Assembly (NCBI GenBank): GCA_046349085.1
Contig: JAXMDA010000013.1
Span: 1 to 64,000 of the forward strand
Length of the DNA stretch: 64,000 bases
Reading direction: 5' to 3'
From: JAJXWB01 sp046349085
GTDB lineage: Bacteria > Pseudomonadota > Alphaproteobacteria > Rhizobiales > Beijerinckiaceae
The notes beneath the pieces are model-generated. The model saw only the letters and a list, made by a program, of their open reading frames with translations, searched no databases and was not told where the DNA came from. A program made the position numbers and the translations under genes. Within the stretch, counting starts at the first letter, position 1; each line of letters opens with the position of its first letter. This document shows, piece by piece, positions 1 through 6,405 of this stretch.

Positions 1-947
1 ATGAAGTCGACGGAGCGCTCGACGGACTCCTGCGCCGCCTTCTGGTCGAGCGCGAACTGATAGACGTGTCCCTGGCGTGGCGTGAAGCCCTCGTCGAAGA
101 ACAGTTCGTCCACTTTCACCCCGAGTTTCTTCAGACGCGCCGCGAAGGCGCGCGACTGATCCTCGAAATCGTCGTCATTGCCGGCGGTGATGAAGGTCCG
201 CGGAAAGGCGCGCGTCACGTAACGCGCCACGGAAAAGGTGGCGAACTTCGCATCGGCGCGAAAAGTCTGCGTGCCGGCGTAATGGGCGAGCGGGCCGTCG
301 AGCTTGGACGTGATCGGTCCCGCAAATCCCATCGTCGAAAGATCGAAGGCGCCGCAATAGAGCAGCGCGCCCTTGAGCGCCCTTGCCGCGATCGTCGGCT
401 TGATCTGCATCTGCCGCGCATAGGCGGGCGACGTCGTCGCCGCGGCCGCCTGCGCGGCGATCTGCGCGCCCGCCGAATCGCCGGCGATGAAGAAGCGCGC
501 GGCGTCGACATGCAGACGCGCCGCTTCGCGCTTGAGAAAGGCGAGCGCCTCGAAGGCCTGTCGCACGGGCGTCGGATAGATCGCCTTCGGCGGCAGACTG
601 TAGTCCATCGCCGCGACCGCAAAGCCGCCGGCGGCGAGCGCGGCGGCATATTGCGCGACATAATTCTTGCTGCCGCCCGCCCATCCGCCGCCGTGGACCC
701 ACAGCACCGTCGGCAGCGGCCGGCCCGCGCCGGCAAGCTCCTTCGGAAGATAAAGATCGAGCTTGGCGTCCTCGGCGGCGCCGTAGGCAATGTCGCGCTC
801 GACGGCGACATGTGGCGGCAGCTTGATTTCCGCGCGTGCTTCGCGCGACGCGCAGACGACGAAAAGCGAGAGAGCGAGCGTCGCGACGATGGAGCGCGAC
901 GAAACGGACAGGCCGGTCATTGCGGCAATGATGGACGCGCGCGCCAT
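1..947 (-). CDS. alpha/beta hydrolase (carboxylesterase-like), 3' end outside window
   Basis: Secreted or periplasmic esterase-type hydrolase whose C-terminus runs off the left edge. From the ATG at 947 the frame is open to base 1 (315 codons). The N-terminus has a hydrophobic stretch (residues about 20-34) ending in ASREARA, consistent with a signal peptide. The oxyanion motif HGGGW and the nucleophile elbow GDSAG are both visible, the hallmark pair of the HSL/BD-FAE esterase group. The catalytic Asp/His region (GNDDDFEDQ, then GHVYQF) is present near the left edge. It starts 16 bp after the TPM-domain gene, so the two are probably co-transcribed. Substrate unknown. Confidence 0.85.
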   Translation of the reverse strand, partial: MARASIIAAMTGLSVSSRSIVATLALSLFVVCASREARAEIKLPPHVAVERDIAYGAAEDAKLDLYLPKELAGAGRPLPTVLWVHGGGWAGGSKNYVAQYAAALAAGGFAVAAMDYSLPPKAIYPTPVRQAFEALAFLKREAARLHVDAARFFIAGDSAGAQIAAQAAAATTSPAYARQMQIKPTIAARALKGALLYCGAFDLSTMGFAGPITSKLDGPLAHYAGTQTFRADAKFATFSVARYVTRAFPRTFITAGNDDDFEDQSRAFAARLKKLGVKVDELFFDEGFTPRQGHVYQFALDQKAAQESVERSVDF

Positions 948-963
948 GCCGATCAACCCACGC

Positions 964-1893
964 TCAATCGTTTGACCCGCCGCCGCCGAAATCGCCGCCG
1001 CCGCCGGAGTCGCTGCTGGAATCGCTGCTGCTGCTCGAGCTCGAGGACCAGCCGCTGCCGCTCGAACTGTCGGAACCCGAGGAGCCGCCGCCAGCGCGCA
1101 CGGGCAGCGGCCTGGCGATCCAGCTCCATCGCTTCGAGGCCTTGAGCCGCGGCGCGACGCCGGGAATGGCGAGCAGGATCGTCTGCAGAATGCTGAGCGC
1201 CACCAGAAACAGCACGACGAAGAACAGCGCCATGACGGCGAGGAAGAAGATGATGACGATCGCCTTGCCCGCGCCGGCCGCGATCGTCCAGATCAGCGGC
1301 TCGCCCGTTTGCTCGCCGTCGCCGCGTCCCGCGTTCGGCGCGACGACCGCCTGTCCGACCACGTCGAGAACGCCCTCGACGCCGCCGCGCGCGGCTTCCG
1401 TCCATTCGCCGGCCCGCAGATGCCCCTCCATGCGGTTTGCGATGATGAGGCGCGTGACCGCGTCGGTGAGCAATCCCTCCAGCCCGTACCCGACCTCGAT
1501 CCGCGCCTTGCGCTCGCTTTCCGCGATCAGGAGAAGCACGCCGTCGTTCCGTCCGGCGTGGCCGATGCGCCAGGCGCGCGCGCGCCCGATCGCGTCTTCG
1601 GCGATCGACCCCGCGGTTACGCGCGGGATCGTCGCCACGACGACCTGCGGCCCGTCGGCATTGTAGAGCGCGCGCAATCGCTCGTTCAGGCGCGCGCGCT
1701 CGTCCGGCGCGATCAGACGCGCCTCGTCCATCACGTAGGACGTCATCTTGGGCAGCGTCGCCTGCTGCGCCGCGATCTCCTGATTGTGCTTGAGATAGCG
1801 GATGAGGCCGATCATCGCCGCGAAGAACAGCAGCGATCCGACGAACAGCGCCTGGGCTGTCCGGGTCTGCCGGACGGATGCGCGCCGGCTCAT
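964..1893 (-). CDS. TPM-domain membrane protein (YgcG-like)
   Basis: One transmembrane helix near the N-terminus (ALFVGSLLFFAAMIGLI), then a TPM domain (from about MTSYVMDEARLIAPDERARL, with VVVATIP and RNDGVLLLIA, the family core), then two hydrophobic segments and a Ser/Gly-rich tail ending GGGGDFGGGGSND. This is the layout of YgcG/TPM phosphatase-like proteins, whose domain is thought to lie in the periplasm; the precise role is unknown. An ATG at 1935 would add 14 residues. I prefer 1893 because a GGAG lies upstream and the extra residues are not signal-like. It precedes the hydrolase gene in a likely two-gene operon. Confidence 0.8.
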   Translation of the reverse strand: MSRRASVRQTRTAQALFVGSLLFFAAMIGLIRYLKHNQEIAAQQATLPKMTSYVMDEARLIAPDERARLNERLRALYNADGPQVVVATIPRVTAGSIAEDAIGRARAWRIGHAGRNDGVLLLIAESERKARIEVGYGLEGLLTDAVTRLIIANRMEGHLRAGEWTEAARGGVEGVLDVVGQAVVAPNAGRGDGEQTGEPLIWTIAAGAGKAIVIIFFLAVMALFFVVLFLVALSILQTILLAIPGVAPRLKASKRWSWIARPLPVRAGGGSSGSDSSSGSGWSSSSSSSSDSSSDSGGGGDFGGGGSND

Positions 1894-1997
1894 GACGGCG
1901 CGCGCTCCGCCATCCGAGAAATCTCTTGGCCCCATGTCAGGCTCATGCTGAAATCCGGCGCGGTCCGAGGCGGCCGCGGATCAACCGGGGGGACGTG

Positions 1998-2192
1998 ATG
2001 AGAAAGGCAATCGCGCTTGCAGTCGGACTGAGCGTCGGCGGCGGCGCCCTCCTGATCGATGCGCCGGCTTTCGCCGGCAAGGGCGCGACAACCAACGCGC
2101 AGGGCTTCTTCCAGAACGACGGTAAGCGGTCGCAAGCGAGCCAGACGCCGCGCAGGACGCGGACGCCCAGGAGCCAGCAGCAGGCCCGGTAA
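1998..2192 (+). CDS. small exported basic protein, hypothetical
   Basis: A 64-residue protein with a clear signal peptide: MRKAI, a hydrophobic core, then a cleavage-like site APAFA|GKG. The mature part is about 38 residues, rich in Arg, Gln, Thr and Ser. The start is set by a purine-rich GGGGGGACG just before ATG 1998; an upstream in-frame ATG at 1926 would bury the signal peptide. Divergent from the TPM gene, so a promoter is expected between them. Function not recognised. Confidence 0.55.
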   Translation: MRKAIALAVGLSVGGGALLIDAPAFAGKGATTNAQGFFQNDGKRSQASQTPRRTRTPRSQQQAR

Positions 2193-2230
2193 GGCCCGCT
2201 TTTCGCAGAACGCCGCGTCGTCGCGTCCGC

Positions 2231-2740
2231 TCATCGGCGCGACGGCGCGTCTTTGTCGCACGCGAATTTCGGCGCCGCTTCGTCCGCCGTCCTGCGCGCG
2301 CGTGCGTTGGCGTCCGGCTTGCCGCCGTCGACGATCGCGACGATGCAGGACGAGGCCGTTCCTTCCAGCTTGTAGACCACGAGCGCGCTGCGGAACGGTC
2401 CACTTATCGACTTGCCGATGTCGTAGCGCAGGATGGCGGCGTATGGCTTGCCTGCGGCCTTGCGCCATTCGACCGTGGTCTTGGGGAAGTAGAATTCGCC
2501 GAGCTGCGTGTCGCCGCGCGCGCCCCTGGCGCCGAAGGAGACGAAGGCGGCGTCAGCGCCGGAATTGACGTCGACCGCGATTCCCGCCGGCCCGTCGCAG
2601 CGGCGCATGACGACATCGTCTTCCGCCCCCGTCTTGCGGCACTTGTCCCAGTCGAATGTCGTATAGGCGCTCTCGGCGGCGCGCGCGTCTTGCGTCGCGA
2701 ACGCCGCGATCAGGCCGACAAGTAGAAGTGCTGCGCGCAT
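2231..2740 (-). CDS. exported protein of unknown function
   Basis: 169 residues with a signal peptide (MRAALLLVGLIAAFATQDARAAES, cleavage likely after ARA). The mature protein has four Cys (KCRKT, RRCDG, SSCIV, KFACD), suggesting two disulfides in the periplasm. No domain I can name; the size and the YTTFDWDKC start resemble short periplasmic proteins common in Hyphomicrobiales. It converges on the small exported gene at 1998 and lies downstream of the MaoC gene on the same strand, with 67 bp between them. Confidence 0.75.
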   Translation of the reverse strand: MRAALLLVGLIAAFATQDARAAESAYTTFDWDKCRKTGAEDDVVMRRCDGPAGIAVDVNSGADAAFVSFGARGARGDTQLGEFYFPKTTVEWRKAAGKPYAAILRYDIGKSISGPFRSALVVYKLEGTASSCIVAIVDGGKPDANARARRTADEAAPKFACDKDAPSRR

Positions 2741-2807
2741 GCCCCCTCCCTGATGCGCGCATCATCGCGGCGCCGGCCCCGCAGCGCCGTGCGGCGCCGC
2801 ACGCGGC

Positions 2808-3836
2808 TCAGGCGTCGCGCATCCGGATGAAGCCGGAGCCGCGGAATTCGAACACGAGTTCGCCGTGCTGGTTCACGCCGGTATTGTGGTTGAACACGAG
2901 CCCCCAGCCGGGCTTCGAGGTCGCCCGCTTGTCGATGATCTGCGTCGCGTAGGTCACCGTGTCGCCGACGAGCACGGGCTTGGCCCAGCGCAGGTGGATG
3001 AAGCCCGGCGAGGGTCCGCCCTGCGGCGTTTCGATCCCCTGCGCGCGCAATTCGGACTGCACGCGGTCGCGCGTCGCCACCACGTTGCGCATCCACAGGC
3101 ACGCCGTCTGCCAGCCCGACGCCGCAAGGCGGCCGAAATGCGTCTTCGCCGCCTCGTCCTCGTCGAGATGGAAGCGCTGCGGATCGAACTGGCTGGCGAA
3201 TGCGATGATGTTCTCTTTCGTGAAAGTCTCGCGCCCGAGCTCGATATAGGCGCCGACCTGCAGGTCCTCGAGCCAGCCGGCGAAGGGCCGCGCGCGTCCG
3301 TCCGCCTGCACGCGCGGCAGGGCGTGCGTGGGATGGGCGACTTTCGCGGCCGGCGCCGGCGCGCTCGCCTCGGCCAGGGCGCGCGCGGGATCGCGCGGCT
3401 GGATGAGCTGCGTATGCTTCTGCCGCAGGATGACGTCGCCCTTCTGGTTCAGCGCGTCGATCTCCATGGCGACGAGCCCCATTTCCGGGCGATTGCGCGA
3501 CACGCGCTTGTGCAGGATCCGGCGGCGCAGCGTCAGCCGGTCGCCCGGCCGCAGCGGCGTCTCCCAGCGGATTTCGTCGATGCCGGGCGCCCCGAGCGAA
3601 GCGGTGCGCGAAATCCAGTTGTCGAAATTGAGCCGCATCATCAGGCAGCACGTGTGCCAGCCGGACGCGCAGAGGCCGCCCAGCATCGAATGCCTGGCCG
3701 CCTCCTCGTCGAGGTGGAAGGGCTGCGGATCGTAGGCCGCCGCGAAGCGGACGATCTCCTCCTTGGTGATCGGCCGGTCGGCATGGAATTCGGCGACGGC
3801 GCCGGGGACGAAATCTTCGTAGTAGAATTCGGGCAT
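2808..3836 (-). CDS. tandem-hotdog MaoC-type enoyl-CoA hydratase
   Basis: Two MaoC/hotdog modules in one chain. Module 1 has FAAAYDPQPFHLDEEAA and GLCASGWHT (residues about 30-70); module 2 has FASQFDPQRFHLDEDEA and RLAASGWQT. The D-P-Q-x-F-H-x-D motif carries the hydratase Asp/His, and both modules keep it. A linker rich in Ala/Pro joins them. Such proteins hydrate enoyl-CoA esters. The start at 3836 is preferred over an ATG 12 codons upstream because AGGACG lies just before it. It is divergent from the Crp/Fnr gene and has no metabolic neighbour that fixes its substrate. Confidence 0.85.
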   Translation of the reverse strand: MPEFYYEDFVPGAVAEFHADRPITKEEIVRFAAAYDPQPFHLDEEAARHSMLGGLCASGWHTCCLMMRLNFDNWISRTASLGAPGIDEIRWETPLRPGDRLTLRRRILHKRVSRNRPEMGLVAMEIDALNQKGDVILRQKHTQLIQPRDPARALAEASAPAPAAKVAHPTHALPRVQADGRARPFAGWLEDLQVGAYIELGRETFTKENIIAFASQFDPQRFHLDEDEAAKTHFGRLAASGWQTACLWMRNVVATRDRVQSELRAQGIETPQGGPSPGFIHLRWAKPVLVGDTVTYATQIIDKRATSKPGWGLVFNHNTGVNQHGELVFEFRGSGFIRMRDA

Positions 3837-3946
3837 GGACGTCCTGGCTGGCGCTTGCGGGCGGGCTTGCACGGCCGCTCGTCGTCGATTAGCCCAAGGA
3901 GACGCGGCTGGAAACCGTTCAGCCCGTCGGAATGTGGGGGGCAGGC

Positions 3947-4630
3947 ATGAGCGGCGGGCCGCGCGGCGTCGAGGGCGGCGCCTGGATCGACGGCGTACCG
4001 GCCCTTGCCGCGCTGGAGCCCGAGGCGCGCGCGCTCGTCGCCGACCTCAGGCCGGTGGACATCGAGGCCGGTCGTACGCTGTTTTCCCCGGGGGCGTCCT
4101 GCGCAGGCTTCGCCGTGGTCATCGCAGGCTCGGTGCGCGTCGGGCTCAATTCCGAAACGGGCCGCGCGCTCGTCCTCTACCGCGTCGGCGCGGACGAGGT
4201 CTGCGTGCAGACGACGCTCTGCCTCATGGCCGGCCTCGACTATTCCGCCGAAGGCGTGACCGAAACGCCCGTGCGCCTCGTCATGATTCCCGCCGCGCGC
4301 TTCGACAATCTCATGGCGATGTCGAAAGTGTTCCGCACTTTCGTCTTCCAGAGGTTTGGCGCGCGGCTGAAGGACATCAGCAGGCTGCTCGAAACCGTCG
4401 CCTTTGCGCGCCTGGACTCGCGCATCGCGCAGGCGTTGCTCGCACGCGCGGGCGCCGCAAGCCGCATCGTCGCGACGCATCAGGCGCTGGCCGAGGAAAT
4501 CGGCACCGCGCGCGAAGTGGTGAGCCGCCAGCTCGACGCGTTCGCCAAGGCTGGCCTGGTGCGCACCGCGCGCGGCGAGGTGACGATCGTCGACCGTCCC
4601 GCGCTGGAAGCGCGCGCCTCTGTGACTTGA
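3947..4630 (+). CDS. Crp/Fnr-family transcription regulator
   Basis: An N-terminal cyclic-nucleotide-binding-type beta roll (about residues 25-130: GRTLFSPGASCAGFAVVIAGSVRVG) is followed by a helix-turn-helix (HQALAEEIGTAREVVSRQLDAFAKAGLV). Cys are present but not the four-Cys N-terminal Fe-S pattern of true FNR, so the signal is unknown. The ATG at 3947 follows GGGGGGCAGGC; an alternative ATG is 15 bp upstream. Its 3' end carries a palindrome that lies before the DUF2892 gene, so it probably controls that neighbour. Similar Crp/Fnr plus DUF2892 pairs are common in alphaproteobacteria. Confidence 0.88.
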   Translation: MSGGPRGVEGGAWIDGVPALAALEPEARALVADLRPVDIEAGRTLFSPGASCAGFAVVIAGSVRVGLNSETGRALVLYRVGADEVCVQTTLCLMAGLDYSAEGVTETPVRLVMIPAARFDNLMAMSKVFRTFVFQRFGARLKDISRLLETVAFARLDSRIAQALLARAGAASRIVATHQALAEEIGTAREVVSRQLDAFAKAGLVRTARGEVTIVDRPALEARASVT

Positions 4631-4637
4631 TCACAGA
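4619..4637. promoter_or_regulatory. perfect palindrome, candidate operator of the Crp/Fnr regulator
   Basis: TCTGTGA-CTTGA-TCACAGA: perfect 7-bp arms with a 5-bp centre, overlapping the stop codon of the regulator gene and ending 52 bp before the DUF2892 start. The TGTGA/TCACA half-sites are those of Crp, but the spacer is 5 rather than 6. No T-run follows, so it is unlikely to be a terminator. Confidence 0.5.
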
Positions 4638-4689
4638 CGGGCCCCGCCGGATGCTCTAGGCGTGGCCGGGTCCACCAAGGAGAACATCA

Positions 4690-4884
4690 ATGAGCGCCAA
4701 TGTCGGAGGCGTCGACCGCATCCTGCGCGTGATCGTCGGCCTGATCCTGATTTCGCTTGTCTTCGTCGGCCCGCAGACGCCGTGGGGCTGGATCGGCGTG
4801 GTGCCGCTGCTGACCGGCCTTTTCCGCTTCTGCCCGGCCTATACGCTCATCGGGCTCAACACCTGCCCGATGAAGAAGGCCTGA
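4690..4884 (+). CDS. DUF2892 family inner-membrane protein
   Basis: 64 residues matching DUF2892: N-terminal NVGGVDRILRVIVG, two hydrophobic helices (LILISLVFVG and WIGVVPLLTGLFRFCPAYTLIGL), and C-terminal NTCPMKK. The family occurs alone or fused to rhodanese domains (YgaP); the role is unclear, possibly sulfur or redox related. AAGGAG sits at a good distance before the ATG. A Crp-like palindrome upstream suggests regulation by the preceding gene product. Confidence 0.88.
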   Translation: MSANVGGVDRILRVIVGLILISLVFVGPQTPWGWIGVVPLLTGLFRFCPAYTLIGLNTCPMKKA

Positions 4885-4888
4885 TCGC

Positions 4889-5347
4889 TCAAGCCTTCCA
4901 GCGATCGGCGGCCGCGTCGTCCTGCGCTTTCGCCTCGACCCAGTCGCCGCTCGAGCCGTCCGTGCGATGCTCCTTCTTCCAGAAGGGCGCGCGCGTCTTG
5001 AGATAATCCATCAGGAATTCGGCGGCCGCGAAAGCGGCCGCGCGATGCGCCGCCGCCGTGACGACGAGCACGATCTCCTCGCCCGGCGCGATCTTCCCGT
5101 GGCGGTGGATCGCCGTCGCGCCCATCAGCGGCCAGCGCGCGCAAGCGTCCGCCATCACGCGCGAAATCTCCTCTTCCGCCATGCCGGGATAGTGCTCGAG
5201 TTCGAGCGCGGCCAGCGTCCCGCCCTCGTCGCGGCAGAGGCCAACGAATGTGACGACCGCGCCGACATCGGCGCGCCCCGCCGTCAGCGCGCGCGCTTCG
5301 GCGGCGGCGTCGAAGGGTTCGGGCTGCACACGGACGACGCCAGTCAT
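4889..5347 (-). CDS. moaE: molybdopterin synthase large subunit MoaE
   Basis: Large subunit of molybdopterin synthase, which with thiocarboxylated MoaD converts cyclic pyranopterin monophosphate to molybdopterin. Family motifs seen: GAVVTFVGLCRDE, LELEHYPGMAE, HRHGKIAPGE, HRAAAFAAAEFLMDYLKTRAPFWKKE. The start ATG 5347 gives MTGVVRVQ, the usual length. Lies after moaD with a palindromic repeat in the 144-bp gap. A molybdenum hydroxylase subunit at 59393-61711 is a possible end user of the cofactor. Confidence 0.95.
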   Translation of the reverse strand: MTGVVRVQPEPFDAAAEARALTAGRADVGAVVTFVGLCRDEGGTLAALELEHYPGMAEEEISRVMADACARWPLMGATAIHRHGKIAPGEEIVLVVTAAAHRAAAFAAAEFLMDYLKTRAPFWKKEHRTDGSSGDWVEAKAQDDAAADRWKA

Positions 5348-5374
5348 TGGCCCGCCATGCCTCCGCCCGGCAAC

Positions 5375-5459
5375 GTCATTCCCGCGCAAGCGGGAATCCG
5401 GAGCCGCGCCGCAGCTCTCTGGATTTCCGATCGCCGGCTACGCCAGCGTCGGGAATGAC
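5375..5459. repeat. dispersed palindromic repeat, family 1, copy 1
   Basis: Begins GTCATTCCCGC, has an internal hairpin (ATTCCCGC...GCGGGAAT) and ends GCGTCGGGAATGAC, the inverted form of the start. A second copy with the same architecture is at 11839-11920. It sits between moaD and moaE in a non-coding gap. Confidence 0.75.
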
Positions 5460-5491
5460 AGGGGGGATGAAGCGGCGCGGCGCCGGGCAAT

Positions 5492-5743
5492 TTACCCCCC
5501 CGTCATCGGCGGGAAGAAAGCGATCTCCTTCGCGCCCGCGATCAGCGCATCGTGCTTGACGTGCTTGCGGTCGATGGCCGCGCGGATCGTCCGCGCGCTC
5601 TCGAAGGCGTAGGCGTAGTTCTCGCCGCGCGAAATCAGCCATCCGATGAGATCGCCGACCGTGCGCACCTCTGCCGGCGGCGCGATATCCTCGTCGGTCG
5701 CGCCGACGCGCTCGCGCACCCAGGCGAAATAAACGGCTTTCAC
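5492..5743 (-). CDS. moaD: molybdopterin synthase small subunit MoaD
   Basis: 83 residues, ubiquitin-like fold, ending in the diagnostic Gly-Gly (FFPPMTGG) that is thiocarboxylated to donate sulfur to molybdopterin. MKAVYFAWVRERVG and EIAFFPPMTGG are typical. Start is GTG at 5743, with GGAGG seven bases upstream lying over the end of pgsA; only one base separates the pgsA stop from this start, so translation is probably coupled. Confidence 0.93.
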   Translation of the reverse strand: MKAVYFAWVRERVGATDEDIAPPAEVRTVGDLIGWLISRGENYAYAFESARTIRAAIDRKHVKHDALIAGAKEIAFFPPMTGG

Positions 5744-5744
5744 C

Positions 5745-6341
5745 TCATTCCTCCGTCACGTGCTTCAGCCCGGCCTTCATATAGTCCCAGCCGGTATAGA
5801 GCGTCAGCAGCGCGGAAATCCATAGAAGCGTCAGGCCGATCTTCACGTTGCCCGGCAGCACGGTTTCGCCCGCGCGGCCGGCGATCAGGAAGCCGAGCGC
5901 GATGAGCTGCATCGTCGTCTTCCATTTGGCGACCGCGCTCACCGGCACCGAGACCTTGAGATCCGCGAGATATTCGCGCAATCCCGAGACGAGGATTTCG
6001 CGGCACAGGATGATGATCGCCGCCCAGATCGACCAGCCCTCGATCGTGTGATCGGCGACCAGCATGAGCAGCACGGCGGCGACGAGCAGCTTGTCGGCGA
6101 TCGGGTCGAGCATCCGTCCCATCGAGGACTGCAACTGCCAGGCGCGCGCGAGGTAGCCGTCGAAGAAATCGGTAATGCCGGCCGCAGAAAAGACGCCGAG
6201 CGCCGTCCAGCGCATCCAGTGCTCGTCCGGCCACATCATCAGCGCGACCACGATCGGCACCGCCACGACGCGGCCGTAGGTCAGGATGTTGGGCAGCGCC
6301 AGCGTGTGATTCTTCCGGCGCTGGACGGTGGTCTCGGACAT
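5745..6341 (-). CDS. pgsA: CDP-diacylglycerol--glycerol-3-phosphate 3-phosphatidyltransferase
   Basis: Makes phosphatidylglycerol phosphate from CDP-diacylglycerol and glycerol-3-phosphate in the inner membrane. The CDP-alcohol phosphotransferase signature is intact: DFFDGYLARA followed by GRMLDPIADK. LPNILTYGRVVAVP at the N-terminus and four or more hydrophobic helices fit the family, as does the 198-residue length. It follows uvrC on the same strand by 64 bp and precedes moaD; this order is common in Hyphomicrobiales. Confidence 0.95.
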   Translation of the reverse strand: MSETTVQRRKNHTLALPNILTYGRVVAVPIVVALMMWPDEHWMRWTALGVFSAAGITDFFDGYLARAWQLQSSMGRMLDPIADKLLVAAVLLMLVADHTIEGWSIWAAIIILCREILVSGLREYLADLKVSVPVSAVAKWKTTMQLIALGFLIAGRAGETVLPGNVKIGLTLLWISALLTLYTGWDYMKAGLKHVTEE

Positions 6342-6405
6342 GGGGAGCGAGGGAACACGCCGGGGGCGGGCGCGTCAACACAAAGCTGGCGCGGGCGCCC
6401 CGCTT

